Shown here: positions 17,783 to 27,040 of the stretch, in pieces
Numbering within the stretch: position 1 is the first letter of the stretch
How the letters are laid out: every line of letters begins with the position of its first letter
Assembly (NCBI RefSeq): GCF_003601985.1
Contig: NZ_QZXA01000016.1
Span: 1 to 64,000 of the forward strand
Direction: 5' to 3'
Source: Mesorhizobium jarvisii
Lineage (GTDB): Bacteria; Pseudomonadota; Alphaproteobacteria; Rhizobiales; Rhizobiaceae
Length of the DNA stretch: 64,000 nt
Notes under the pieces: model-generated
What the model was told of the DNA's origin: nothing
The model's database searches: none
What the model saw: only the letters and a program-made list of their open reading frames with translations
Program-made: the position numbers and the translations under genes

Positions 17783-18424
17783 TTATGATGCGGCGTTGAT
17801 CGCAAGTTGCGCAGCGAAGGCCCTGGCATAAGCGGGCCGGGCTTCCCCGCGCGCCACATAGGCATCCAGGTTTTGATATTCGTCCAGAATGCCTGACATG
17901 CGTAGCCGAAGCAGCACCGACACCATCAGCAGATCGCCAGCGCTGAACGCACCATCGAGCCACTCGGCGGCGCCCAGATAGACCGAGAGCTGGTCCAGCC
18001 GCGCGCGAACACGGTCCTTGACCAGCGGCAGGCGCTCCTCGCTCCAGGACCTGTCGGCTTCGAATATTCTTGCTGTCACCAATTCGAGGATGGGCGGCTC
18101 GACGGTGTTGAGGGCGGCAAACATCCAGGTGATCGCACGGGCGCGGGCATCGCGATCCCTGGGCAGCAGGCCCGCATGCCGTTCGGCAAGATGAAAGACG
18201 ATCGAGCCGGTCTCGAACAGACGCAGAGATCCTTCCTCATAGGTGGGGATCTGGCCGAACGGATGGATGGCCAGATGGCCCGGCGCCTTCATCCCGGCGA
18301 AGGAAACGAGACGAACCTCATAGGGCTGCCCCACTTCTTCGAGCGCCCAGCGCACGCGCGTATCGCGCGCCAGTCCCTTGCCGCCATCGGGCGATCGTTC
18401 AAAGGCGGTGATGGTGGGGATCAT
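17783..18424 (-). CDS. Glutathione S-transferase family protein
   Basis: A 213-residue protein with an N-terminal thioredoxin-like domain (HPFGQIPTYEEGSLRLFETGSIV with the cis-Pro and Glu-Ser contacts) and a C-terminal helical domain ending in SAGDLLMVSVLLRL. No catalytic Cys near the N-terminus. The ATG at 18424 has GGAG 6 bp upstream. It is the last gene of a minus-strand run from the GGDEF-EAL gene. The substrate is unknown. Confidence 0.87.
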   Translation of the reverse strand: MIPTITAFERSPDGGKGLARDTRVRWALEEVGQPYEVRLVSFAGMKAPGHLAIHPFGQIPTYEEGSLRLFETGSIVFHLAERHAGLLPRDRDARARAITWMFAALNTVEPPILELVTARIFEADRSWSEERLPLVKDRVRARLDQLSVYLGAAEWLDGAFSAGDLLMVSVLLRLRMSGILDEYQNLDAYVARGEARPAYARAFAAQLAINAAS

Positions 18425-18512
18425 GAGAGGCTCCGAAGGGTTAGTGTCCAGGTCTTGCGCTTGCACACAGAGGACGAACGACCGGGGCTGTTCCCGACAA
18501 GCTGCCTCGTTT

Positions 18513-19223
18513 TTAGCGCAGCAGGCCTTCCGCCTCGAATGTGTCCCAGCCCTCGAGCTTTGGCGGTGGAGCGTCGTCCTTTCCCAAACTCCTGGCGCTG
18601 CGAGCCTTGGGCTCCCGGTTTCCCGCGCGCGTCAGTGCGGCCTTGCCGGCGCCGCGCCGCCTGTTCTCGGTGACTTCCCGCGCATCTTCCTCCCGCCAGG
18701 CGCTCGCCAAGTCGCGATCGAGAATGTCCTCGATGTGGCGTGGATCGAAGACGTGGAAGGTGACGGCCTTGGACCGCCCGCGCATCTTGACGGTGCGGGT
18801 GCCGATGCTCTTCAGGCGGCCGTCCTTCAGCCACTTGTGACGCTCGCGGGCCGAGATGGCGAGAATGTCTTCTGCCTCGCGCGGAAGCACGGGCAGGGCT
18901 TCGATCCCCTCCAGTGTCCTGGAGATGGTTGCCGAGGCCGCCGGGAACGCATCCGCGTCGGTTTTCAACATGCGCAAGACGATGCGGCCCGTCTCGGCCT
19001 TGGCAAACTTCCTCACCACCCACGGCAGGCGGGCTCGAACTTCACGTTCGATTCCCTTGAGGCGCATGGAGGAGCCAAGCGTTGCCGATGGCGGCAGCGG
19101 CCATTCGGCGACCACTGACTCTTTAGGGGTGTCGCGCTCGGATGTGCGATCAGGAGCGGTGGCAATTGCGGCAACGATGCCGCTCACGATCTTTCGCAGG
19201 GAACCACGCTTCTTGTCTGTCAT
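18513..19223 (-). CDS. Conserved hypothetical protein with a possible DNA-binding segment
   Basis: A 236-residue basic protein without signal peptide. The middle part (about residues 115-175) contains EDILAISARERHKWLKDGRL, which resembles the helix-turn-helix and wing of excisionase/MerR-type DNA-binding proteins, followed by VTFHVFDPRHIEDIL. The N- and C-terminal thirds look disordered and charged. I do not recognise the family. It sits downstream of the GGDEF-EAL gene on the same strand, separated by a doubtful short frame. Confidence 0.65.
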   Translation of the reverse strand: MTDKKRGSLRKIVSGIVAAIATAPDRTSERDTPKESVVAEWPLPPSATLGSSMRLKGIEREVRARLPWVVRKFAKAETGRIVLRMLKTDADAFPAASATISRTLEGIEALPVLPREAEDILAISARERHKWLKDGRLKSIGTRTVKMRGRSKAVTFHVFDPRHIEDILDRDLASAWREEDAREVTENRRRGAGKAALTRAGNREPKARSARSLGKDDAPPPKLEGWDTFEAEGLLR

Positions 19224-19239
19224 GTTTCATGTTCGCTCA

Positions 19240-19485
19240 TCAGCTGCCTTCGTGGAACGGTAGTTCGTACAGCAGACAACCGAAATCAGGCTCAAACAGT
19301 TCCTTCAGGATACGCAGCCACCTGTCCGGGTTCGCCGAACCATCGCGACGCGGCCTGAGCGGCGCCCTCCAGATCAGGCTCACCATCAGCGGCCCAGGCG
19401 ACAAAGCCACCGGGCGCGCGAGCACGGCGCTCAGGCCCAGGCGCTCCGTGGCATCCCCGGCGACATAGGCGATCCGCCTGCTCCA
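19240..19485 (-). other. Doubtful short coding segment after the GGDEF-EAL gene
   Basis: The frame ending at 19240 reads RRIAYVAGDATERLGLSAVL, then LLYELPFHEGS at its end, which looks like coding sequence. It lacks an upstream start outside the preceding gene; an ATG at 19386 would give only 48 residues. It may be the 3' remnant of a gene or a small gene starting inside the neighbouring stop region. No family is recognised. Confidence 0.3.
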
Positions 19486-19486
19486 T

Positions 19487-22258
19487 CTAGCCCGCGGCCA
19501 GCCATTTGCGCGACTGGGCGAAGGCCTTGAAGGCCTTGGCCTCCATCGGGCGGCCAAAAAGGTAGCCCTGCAGGATGTCGCAGCCTAGTTCCTTGAGGAT
19601 GCGCGCATGCTCCATCGTCTCGACGCCCTCGGCGACCACTTCGATGCCGAGCGATTTGCCGATCTCAATGATCGACGCCACAAGGTGCCGTTGCGCCACT
19701 GAGCCGGTGATGGGTGTGATCAGTTGGCGGTCGATCTTGAGGCGGCGCGGACGCAATTTGAGCAGCGAGACGATCGAGGCGTGGCCAGTGCCGAAATCGT
19801 CGATCTCGATGTCTATGCCGAGCTCCTTGATGTGGTCGATATTCCACGTGACCAGGTCGTCGTTTTCATCGAGGAAAATCGACTCCACCAGTTCGAACGA
19901 CACCGTTCCCGCCTTGATGGCGAGCTTGCGCAGACCCTCGATCAGGTCCCTGTCCTCCAGCCGCCTGGCCGAGACGTTGACCGACACGCGCGGGATGTTG
20001 AGATGGCTGCGCGACCAACGCTCGAAATTCTCCAGCGCGTGTTTGAGGACGATGCGGTCGATCAGCGCCACGACATTGAGTTCTTCGGCCACCTTGAGAT
20101 AGGCGTCCGGGGCCAGGATGCCGCGTCGCGGGTGCTTCCATCGCGACAACGCCTCGACGCCGACGATCTCGAGCGTGCTGGCGTCGAACTGCGGCTGATA
20201 GTAGGCGACGAATTCGTTCCGCTCCAACCCGCCCAGGATCTCGTCGGCGATCTGCTTGGTCCGCACGATCTCGCTCTGCAGCTCCTCGTTGAAGAACTCG
20301 TAACGGTTGCGGCCACGGCTTTTGGCCCGATAGAGCGCGAGATCGGCGTTGACCAGCAACTGTTTCACGTCGACGCCGTCGTTGGCGGCAATGCCGATGC
20401 TTACCCCGAAACGGCACGGATGACCGCGATAATCGACAGGCTGGCGCATCTCCTCGATGATGCGGTGGGCAAGTGCCGACAGTCCGTCATCGTCAAGCCC
20501 ATGGCTCACCACGACGAACTCGTCGCCGCCGATGCGCGCAACGAAATCGTCACCGCCCGCATTGGCCTGGATGACCTTGGAGGCATGCACCAGCATGGCA
20601 TCGCCCGCAGCGTGGCCGAGCGTATCGTTGATCTGCTTGAAGCGGTCGAGGTCGAGATGCAGCAGTGCCGTGCGCCGGTCCGGTTCGCCGATCTCGGCCA
20701 GAAGTTCATCGAGATAGCGGCGGTTGGGAAGGCCGGTCAGCGAATCGTGCAGCGCCGCATACTCGATATGTGCCTTGGCGAGATTGAGCTCGGCGTTCTT
20801 CGATTCCGTCAACTGGCGTTCGCGAATGAGGTTTTCGTTGAGCAGCACGTCGCTGGTCACGTCCCATTCGGCGCCGATCAGCTTGGGCGTTCCGCCGATG
20901 TCCTGGAAGTAGGTCGCGCGCGTGCGCACATGGCGGACGGTGCCGTCGGGGCGCAGCAGCCGGTATTGTGAGGAATAGGGGCCTTGTTTGGCCGCGGCGA
21001 GATCGAAGTCCTGTCTCGCCCGCGCGAGATCTTCAGGATGGATCGCCTGCGCCCAGTCATCATAGCCGCGCGGCCTGCCGTCGGCTGACTTGCCGTAGAT
21101 CTCGTTGACGCGGTCATCCCACACCATTTCGTTGGTGGTGAGATCGTGTTCCCAAACGCCGATACCAGAGGCTTCCAGCGCCAGCTCCAGGCGCCCGGAC
21201 AGGCGCCTCAACTCGGCGTAGTTTTTCTGCCTTTCGCCGAACAGCCGACCGGCCACCATGATCGGCAGCACCACCAGCGCTCCGGCGAGCAACATGAGCG
21301 ACCGCAAGGCCCACTCGTTTTTCGGAGCCGCCGGCCAGCCGGCCTTGGGTATGGCGGAAATCTGCCAGGAGCCCGACGGCAGCTGCACATCGGCCGATAC
21401 GGGATTTCCGGCTATGACATTGCCGCCGCCGAAAAAACGTTCGCCGCCACCGCCCAGCGCATCCTTACCGGTGAGCGCGACATCGATGTCGAGATCCGGA
21501 TCGGTCAACCCACTCGCCGCGTAGAGTCGGTCGACATCGACGACCGCCGAGACGATGCCCCAGAAACGGTCGCCGCCGCCCGCCGTCGGCACGAACACCG
21601 GAATGCGGCCGATGAAGCCGCGCCCGCCCTGGGCGAGGTCGACCGGACCGGCAAACACCAGGACCCGCTGGTCGCGCGCCCGCAGCGCCGCCATGCGCTG
21701 CGCTTCGTTCTTGCGGTAATCGAGCCCAATGGCCTTCTCGTTGCCTTCCATCGGGTACATCAGCGAGATGACCAGGTCGGGCGCGCCGGCAATGTTGCGC
21801 AATTGCGATTTCTGCTGGAACAGATTTCCGGCAAGCGAGGCAAATCTCTGCTGGCCCATATAAGGTTCGGTATTGATGGCCGAGACCAACCCCTGAACAA
21901 GCTGAAGATTGCCGTTAATGTTGCCTTCGAGCTTGGCGCGGATGATGTTGACCTTGGCCAGCACATCGGCGCGCGCCAGTTGGTCGGAGACCCTCCTGTT
22001 CTGCTGGTCGGCAACGATTGAGCAGACCAGAAGCACGACAAAAGCTATCGCCGCCGGCAAGTTGGCGGAAGAAAAGACGGCCCGTCTCACGCGGCCGAGG
22101 CTGAATCCAGTGATGGCCAATTCGACCCGGATACCTTTCCTGAACTGTAGCTCATCGAACGACTGTAGTAGAAAACGCTTAAATTTGCCCTTCCAGGCTG
22201 GTGGTAAGTTGCGGCATCGGCTAAGGCGGGCGAACGAGTTGCGGAAGTATAATGGCAA
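19487..22258 (-). CDS. CHASE-PAS-GGDEF-EAL cyclic-di-GMP enzyme
   Basis: Up to 923 residues. A first membrane segment (about 67-83), a periplasmic CHASE-like sensor (about 95-300, with LDYRKNEAQR), a second membrane segment (about 320-342), a PAS/PAC region (about 350-470), GGDEF (RIGGDEF near 575) and EAL (GVEALSRWKHP near 700, plus DDFGTGHAS) follow in order. Both catalytic motifs are intact, so it may make and degrade cyclic di-GMP, though one activity often dominates. The extreme start (TTG 22258) overlaps the divergent GlxA-type gene; a TTG at 22120 with AGGAAAGG upstream is an alternative. Confidence 0.92.
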   Translation of the reverse strand: MPLYFRNSFARLSRCRNLPPAWKGKFKRFLLQSFDELQFRKGIRVELAITGFSLGRVRRAVFSSANLPAAIAFVVLLVCSIVADQQNRRVSDQLARADVLAKVNIIRAKLEGNINGNLQLVQGLVSAINTEPYMGQQRFASLAGNLFQQKSQLRNIAGAPDLVISLMYPMEGNEKAIGLDYRKNEAQRMAALRARDQRVLVFAGPVDLAQGGRGFIGRIPVFVPTAGGGDRFWGIVSAVVDVDRLYAASGLTDPDLDIDVALTGKDALGGGGERFFGGGNVIAGNPVSADVQLPSGSWQISAIPKAGWPAAPKNEWALRSLMLLAGALVVLPIMVAGRLFGERQKNYAELRRLSGRLELALEASGIGVWEHDLTTNEMVWDDRVNEIYGKSADGRPRGYDDWAQAIHPEDLARARQDFDLAAAKQGPYSSQYRLLRPDGTVRHVRTRATYFQDIGGTPKLIGAEWDVTSDVLLNENLIRERQLTESKNAELNLAKAHIEYAALHDSLTGLPNRRYLDELLAEIGEPDRRTALLHLDLDRFKQINDTLGHAAGDAMLVHASKVIQANAGGDDFVARIGGDEFVVVSHGLDDDGLSALAHRIIEEMRQPVDYRGHPCRFGVSIGIAANDGVDVKQLLVNADLALYRAKSRGRNRYEFFNEELQSEIVRTKQIADEILGGLERNEFVAYYQPQFDASTLEIVGVEALSRWKHPRRGILAPDAYLKVAEELNVVALIDRIVLKHALENFERWSRSHLNIPRVSVNVSARRLEDRDLIEGLRKLAIKAGTVSFELVESIFLDENDDLVTWNIDHIKELGIDIEIDDFGTGHASIVSLLKLRPRRLKIDRQLITPITGSVAQRHLVASIIEIGKSLGIEVVAEGVETMEHARILKELGCDILQGYLFGRPMEAKAFKAFAQSRKWLAAG

Positions 22259-23232
22259 GGCGGTTTGCGTTTCTCCTGGTGCGCGACTTCACGCTGTCGC
22301 CGCTGTCGCTGTTCATCGACACGCTGCGGCTGGCGGGCGATGAGGGCGACCGCAGCCGCAGGATCGAGTTCGACTGGGAGATCGTCGGCGAACGCGGCCT
22401 GCCGATCCGGGCAAGCTGCGGCGTCGAATTGCTGCCGACAAAGGGGATCGGCAATCCGGAGGATTTCGACAATATCGTCGTGGTCGGCGGTCTGCTCGAC
22501 ACCAACCGCAGCCTGAGTTCCGACAAGGAAGCGTTCCTGTTGCGGGCGGCCGAGAAGGGGGTGCCGCTGACGGCGCTCTGCACCGGAAGCTTCGTGCTGG
22601 CGCGCTACGGCCTACTCGACGGCTACGCCGCCGCCGTCAGCTGGTTCCACATCAAGGATTTCCGCAACCAGTTCCCCGATGTCAACGCCCATGCCGACAG
22701 CCTGTTTTCCGTCGACCGTGGCCGCTCGACTTGCGCCGGCGGCACGGGGGCGGCCGACCTCGCCGGCTATTTCGTGTCGCAGTTCATCGGCCAGAAGGCG
22801 GCGGAAAAGGCCGCCAAGATCCTGGTGCTCGACCGCATCAGGAGCAGCCGGGACGTGCAGCCCGTCGGCGACCTGTTTCCGGCGGCGTCGAGCCGGGCGG
22901 TCAAGCGCGCTTTGCTGTTGATGGAGAGCAACCTGCAGGAGACGCTGTCCATCGGCGAGATCGCAACCCGGCTGAATTGCTCACGGCGCCAGCTCGAACG
23001 ACTTTTCGGCACCGAACTCGGCATCGGTCCGATGGCGGCCTATCTGGCACTCAGGGTGCATCATGCGAAGTCGCTGCTGGAAGGCAGCGACCTGCAGATC
23101 GGCGACATCGCCTATCGCTGCGGCTTCACCAATGCCGGCCATTTCAGCCGCGTCTTCCGCCAGCAGACAGGCATTTCGCCGACCCATCTCAGGCATCCCA
23201 ACCGCCTGGCGAGCGTCGCGGCGGGGCAATGA
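22252..23232 (+). CDS. GlxA-family transcriptional regulator
   Basis: A 326-residue protein with an N-terminal DJ-1/PfpI-like domain (about residues 5-175, with LTALCTGSFVLARYGLLDG at the nucleophile-elbow position) and a C-terminal AraC double helix-turn-helix (about 215-315, with LSIGEIATRLNCSRRQLERLF and IGDIAYRCGFTNAGHFSRVF). GlxA/ArgR/GbdR-type regulators often sense amino acids, polyamines or quaternary amines. A polyamine-type transporter lies 650 bp further on, but the link is only positional. Confidence 0.92.
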   Translation: MARRFAFLLVRDFTLSPLSLFIDTLRLAGDEGDRSRRIEFDWEIVGERGLPIRASCGVELLPTKGIGNPEDFDNIVVVGGLLDTNRSLSSDKEAFLLRAAEKGVPLTALCTGSFVLARYGLLDGYAAAVSWFHIKDFRNQFPDVNAHADSLFSVDRGRSTCAGGTGAADLAGYFVSQFIGQKAAEKAAKILVLDRIRSSRDVQPVGDLFPAASSRAVKRALLLMESNLQETLSIGEIATRLNCSRRQLERLFGTELGIGPMAAYLALRVHHAKSLLEGSDLQIGDIAYRCGFTNAGHFSRVFRQQTGISPTHLRHPNRLASVAAGQ

Positions 23233-23413
23233 GGCCGGCCGCGTAGCGCCACCTCAGCTGCGCCTGAACCACTCTCGCTTTCGCGCATGCCAAGGCAAGC
23301 CGCTTCAAAGGCGAGCTGGGGTGCACCAAGACAAAGGCCAGGCCTTTCGAGACCGAGACGACTTGGCTTACAAAGCCCAGGATCGGAAGCGGAACCGCAG
23401 GTTTAGTCTAGGC

Positions 23414-23833
23414 TTACACAAACACGATCGGGTTACGCTCCTGCCGCGCCGCGCCGATCAGTGCGCGCAATGCACCGACAAATCCCCTGAGGTGTTCGTC
23501 GGGACTGATTTCAAGGAGATCCAGTTCCTCCTCGATCTCGCCGAATCCCGTTTCCTCAATTACGTCTCCGGCATGGCTGCCAGAGTAGAGAACAAGCCGC
23601 TCAAGCGCCGATGCCTTGCCGAGATGTCGAGCAATCCTGCCCCGAAGGACGCCGATATGAGAGATGTTGCCGAGGAGTCGCTCACACGCTTTGGCGGCAT
23701 CCCAGGAGACGCGCGCGCTATCTGGATAAACGACCTCGCATTCTCCCGAGATCGGCTCACGCTCAAAGCGATATCCGGGAAACTCCTGTTCCAGGGCCAA
23801 CATAGCTTTGTAAACGACCGCTGAAAGGCTCAT
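23414..23833 (-). CDS. Hypothetical acidic protein
   Basis: A 139-residue cytosolic protein starting MSLSAVVYKAMLALEQEF. It contains a helical, acidic C-terminal half (GFGEIEEELDLLEISPDE). No family is recognised. Its codon use is less GC-skewed than its neighbours. In size and style it resembles orphan immunity-like or contact-system proteins, but no toxin gene is adjacent, so no function is proposed. The TTG at 23842 is an alternative start. Confidence 0.55.
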   Translation of the reverse strand: MSLSAVVYKAMLALEQEFPGYRFEREPISGECEVVYPDSARVSWDAAKACERLLGNISHIGVLRGRIARHLGKASALERLVLYSGSHAGDVIEETGFGEIEEELDLLEISPDEHLRGFVGALRALIGAARQERNPIVFV

Positions 23834-23887
23834 CTCAATCAATTTGCAAGTCAGAAGTGTTCAAGGCCTTCCTGCCAACTATCCGCA

Positions 23888-25069
23888 TCACGAAATGCGC
23901 TGACCGTCCTCGTCGAGCAGAACGCAGCCTTCGGGATCGAAGCCGAGGTCGATCGCCTCGCCTTCGCTAAGGACGCGGCCGGTGATCGGCGCGTTGGCGC
24001 GGATGCTGGTCTTGCCGCCGATGTCGATCTCGTAGATGGCGCTGCCGCCCAGATACGAGGCCGAGACGACACGGCCGGACAGCCTGTTGGCGCTTGCCGC
24101 CGCGCCGACCGACAGTTTCTGCGGCCGCAGCACGACAGTGACCTTGCTGCCCTGCGCAAGCGGCCTTGGACAGGCCACCTCGACCGTCTGGCCGGTGGCA
24201 AGCACCACCGCCATTGCCTGGCCGGACCGGCTCACGGTCCCGGCCAGCATGTTGGCCTTGCCGAGGAAGTCGGCGACGAAGGCCGTGGCGGGCGTTTCAT
24301 AGACCTCCTGCGGGGTTCCGATCTGCTCCACCGCGCCGGCGTTCATCACCACGATGCGATCCGACATGGAGAGCGCTTCCTCCTGGTCGTGGGTGACGAA
24401 GATGGCGGTGATGCCGGTTTCCTTCTGGATCTTCTTGATCTCGACGCGCATCTCCTCGCGCATGTTCGCGTCCAGCGCCGACAGCGGCTCGTCGAGCAGC
24501 AGCACCTGCGGCTCGAAGACGATGGCGCGGGCGAGCGCGATGCGCTGCTGCTGCCCGCCCGACAGCTGCGACGGCAGCTTCTTCTCGCTGCCCGGCAGCC
24601 GCACCATTTCGAGCGCCTGGCCGACCTTGCGGGCGATCTCCGGCTTCGGCACGTTGCGGTACTTCAGGCCGAAGGCGACATTGTCGAAGACGTTCTTGTG
24701 CGGGAACAGCGCATAGCTCTGGAAGACCAGACCGATATTGCGTTTATAGATCGGCACGTCGTCGACCCGGCGCCCGTCGATCATGATCTGGCCGCCCGAA
24801 ATGTCGACCAGGCCGGCGATGGAGCGCAGGATCGTGGTCTTGCCGCAGCCCGAAGGCCCGAGCAAGGTGACGAAGCTGCCCTTGGCGATCGACAGCGAGA
24901 AATCGCGCACGGCCACGAACTTGCCATAGGCAATGTCGATGTCGCGGAACTCGACCGCCGCCTGGCCGGCCCTGGCGCTGCCGCCCGGAGCGGGTGCGCC
25001 CGCGCCGGGCCTTGCCACCCCGGCCGCTTCCGGCCGGGGCACTTCTGAAAGGTCGTTTCTGTCAGGCAC
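23888..25069 (-). CDS. ABC transporter ATP-binding protein, polyamine type
   Basis: A 393-residue ATPase of the PotA/CysA class. Walker A is GPSGCGKTT, the signature LSGGQQQRIALARAI, Walker B LLLDEPLSALD and the H-loop VTHDQEEAL; a C-terminal TOBE-like domain (about 290-390) follows. A Pro/Ala/Gly-rich lead of about 38 residues precedes the ABC domain, which is unusual and may mean that the true start is further in. The annotated GTG start overlaps the binding-protein stop by 8 bp. It is the last gene of the transporter operon. Confidence 0.92.
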   Translation of the reverse strand: MPDRNDLSEVPRPEAAGVARPGAGAPAPGGSARAGQAAVEFRDIDIAYGKFVAVRDFSLSIAKGSFVTLLGPSGCGKTTILRSIAGLVDISGGQIMIDGRRVDDVPIYKRNIGLVFQSYALFPHKNVFDNVAFGLKYRNVPKPEIARKVGQALEMVRLPGSEKKLPSQLSGGQQQRIALARAIVFEPQVLLLDEPLSALDANMREEMRVEIKKIQKETGITAIFVTHDQEEALSMSDRIVVMNAGAVEQIGTPQEVYETPATAFVADFLGKANMLAGTVSRSGQAMAVVLATGQTVEVACPRPLAQGSKVTVVLRPQKLSVGAAASANRLSGRVVSASYLGGSAIYEIDIGGKTSIRANAPITGRVLSEGEAIDLGFDPEGCVLLDEDGQRIS

Positions 25070-26204
25070 CTTTCGAGATCCTGTTCCACTGCTTGGTCCA
25101 GGCGTCCTCGTTAGTCGCCCAGTAGACCGGGTCGGCGAAGGTCAGCGACTTCATCGTGCCGGTCTTGTCGAAGGCCGGCAGCTTCTCGATCTTCTCGGTG
25201 AGCTTGACCTTCGTCGGATCGAGCGACGGCGGATAGCTCTGGCCTTCGGCCACCGCGATGGCGGTCGCCGGGTCGAGCATGAAGTTGATCAACTCCTCGC
25301 ACTCGGCCATTGGCGAGCCTTTCAGGATCAGCATGTCCTCCATCCAGGCATAGGAACCGGCCGGGTCGAGATAGCCGATCGGATGCCCCTGATCCTGCAA
25401 GGCTGCAACGCGGCCGGACCAGGCGTCGGTCACCACGATCTCACCCTTGGAAAGCAGGTCCATCAGCTCCGCGCCGGAACTCCAGAATTTCTTGGCGAGG
25501 TCGCGCGTCTCGCGCACCTTGGCCCAGATCGCATCCATGTCCTTGAGGTTGTTGGGATCCTGTCCGGTGGCGAGCGCGGCGTACCAGACGCGCGTGGTCA
25601 TGTCGGAATAGCCGCCGACCTTGCCGGCATATTTCTTGTCGAGCAAAAGGGCGGCGCCCTTTTCCTTGGCTTCCTCGGGCGAGATCACCTTGGTGTTGTA
25701 GGCGATGCCGGTCGTGCCGTAGTCGTAAGGCACGGCCGAGAGTTTCGGCGTCAGCTTGCGGAACGGATCGATCATCGGCTGCAACACATTGGCCATGTTG
25801 GGAATGTTGGCCTCGTTGATCTCCGAGGTCAGGCCGCCGTTCACATATTTGATGTAGTAGTTGACGCCGGAGGAATGGATGACCTGGTAGTCGCCGGGCT
25901 TGGCGGTCTTGATCTTGGTGATGATCTCGTCCTCGTCGCCGAACGTGCCCTGGACCACCTTGATCTTGGTCTTGGCCGTGTAGGGCTTGAAGGCATATTT
26001 GTCGATCGCGTCCTGCACCGTGCCGCCCCAGCCGTCGAAGCGAACCTCCTCGACCGCGGCGAGCGCCTGCCGCATCCAGGGCATGTCGAGACCGACCGCG
26101 GCCGCTGCGGCGGCGGTCAGCGTCAGGAAAGTGCGGCGGCTGAGATCGCCGTTTTGATACCTATCGTGCAGCCGTTCAAGCCGCTTGCCGTTGGACAATT
26201 TCAT
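25062..26204 (-). CDS. Tat-exported solute-binding protein, polyamine type
   Basis: A 380-residue periplasmic-binding protein of the PotD/PotF class. LSRRTFLTLTAAAAAAVGLD is a twin-arginine signal starting near residue 22, unusually deep because of a charged lead MKLSNGKRLERLHDRYQNG. The mature part starts near EEVRFDGWGG. The operon context supports uptake of spermidine, putrescine or a similar cation, but the exact ligand cannot be read. It overlaps the upstream permease by 4 bp (ATGA). Confidence 0.9.
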   Translation of the reverse strand: MKLSNGKRLERLHDRYQNGDLSRRTFLTLTAAAAAAVGLDMPWMRQALAAVEEVRFDGWGGTVQDAIDKYAFKPYTAKTKIKVVQGTFGDEDEIITKIKTAKPGDYQVIHSSGVNYYIKYVNGGLTSEINEANIPNMANVLQPMIDPFRKLTPKLSAVPYDYGTTGIAYNTKVISPEEAKEKGAALLLDKKYAGKVGGYSDMTTRVWYAALATGQDPNNLKDMDAIWAKVRETRDLAKKFWSSGAELMDLLSKGEIVVTDAWSGRVAALQDQGHPIGYLDPAGSYAWMEDMLILKGSPMAECEELINFMLDPATAIAVAEGQSYPPSLDPTKVKLTEKIEKLPAFDKTGTMKSLTFADPVYWATNEDAWTKQWNRISKGA

Positions 26205-27040
26205 CGTGCTTCCTCCTTTGGTTCGTCGCGTCGTTTCAATCTGGTCAGGCTTTGCAGGATCAGGCCGCCGAGCAGCGGGATGCCGACGGTCACCAGGATC
26301 ATCACGGTGCCGAGCGCATTGATTTCCGGGCTGATCGAGATCTTGAGCATCGACAGGATCTGGGTGGGCATGGTCTCGACGCCCGCCGGCCGCCAGAACA
26401 GGCTGGCCGAGGTGTTGTCGAACGAGATGGTGAAGGCGAGCAGCGCGCCGCCGACGACGGCAGGGATAAGCAGCGGCAGCGTGATCTCGCGGAAGGACGA
26501 GAAGCGCGAGGCGCCGAGCGAGAGCGCCGCCTCCTCATAGACGCGGCGGATGCCGACCATGCGCGCTTGGGTGATCAGCACCACATAGGGCACGGCGAGC
26601 AGGATGTGGCCGAGCACCAGCAGAAGCATGGTCCGCGGCTGGTCGACCGCCTTGATCAGCACCAGAAGGCCGACGCCGAGGATGGTCTCCGGCACCAGCG
26701 CCGGCAGGATCACCAGCGTGCTCAGCGCCTGCTTGCCGCGGAATTCGAAGCGCACCAGCGCAAACGAGGTGACGACGCCGATGGCCGTGGTGACGGCTGA
26801 TGTGACCAGCGCGATCCACAGCGAGGTGCGGAAGGCGGCCAGCACCGGCTCGTTGGCCATCAGCTTGCCGTACCATTGCAGGCTGAAGCCGGTCATCGGG
26901 AAGCCGCCGAACATCGAGGCGTTGAACGACAGGATCACCGTCGCCACGATCGGCGCGAACATGAAGATGTAGACGCAGACCGTGACGAGGCCGGTCAACC
27001 GCCAGGCCCATCTGCCTTCCTCTTTGCGCCGCGCCTTCAT
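26201..27040 (-). CDS. ABC transporter permease, PotC/PotI type
   Basis: A 279-residue inner-membrane protein with about six segments. The permease EAA loop is visible as YEEAALSLGASRFSSFREI near residues 165-185. The first segment is at residues 13-34. It starts with an ATGA overlap on the previous permease gene and ends with one on the binding-protein gene, so translation is coupled. Confidence 0.92.
   Translation of the reverse strand: MKARRKEEGRWAWRLTGLVTVCVYIFMFAPIVATVILSFNASMFGGFPMTGFSLQWYGKLMANEPVLAAFRTSLWIALVTSAVTTAIGVVTSFALVRFEFRGKQALSTLVILPALVPETILGVGLLVLIKAVDQPRTMLLLVLGHILLAVPYVVLITQARMVGIRRVYEEAALSLGASRFSSFREITLPLLIPAVVGGALLAFTISFDNTSASLFWRPAGVETMPTQILSMLKISISPEINALGTVMILVTVGIPLLGGLILQSLTRLKRRDEPKEEAR

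Noticed and set aside
18176..19118. Plus-strand frames opposite the GST and hypothetical genes
   Set aside because: These are complementary-frame shadows; the minus-strand frames have domain motifs and ribosome-binding sites.
24933..26540. Long plus-strand frame antisense to the transporter genes
   Set aside because: It mirrors three confirmed genes on the minus strand and encodes low-complexity sequence without motifs.
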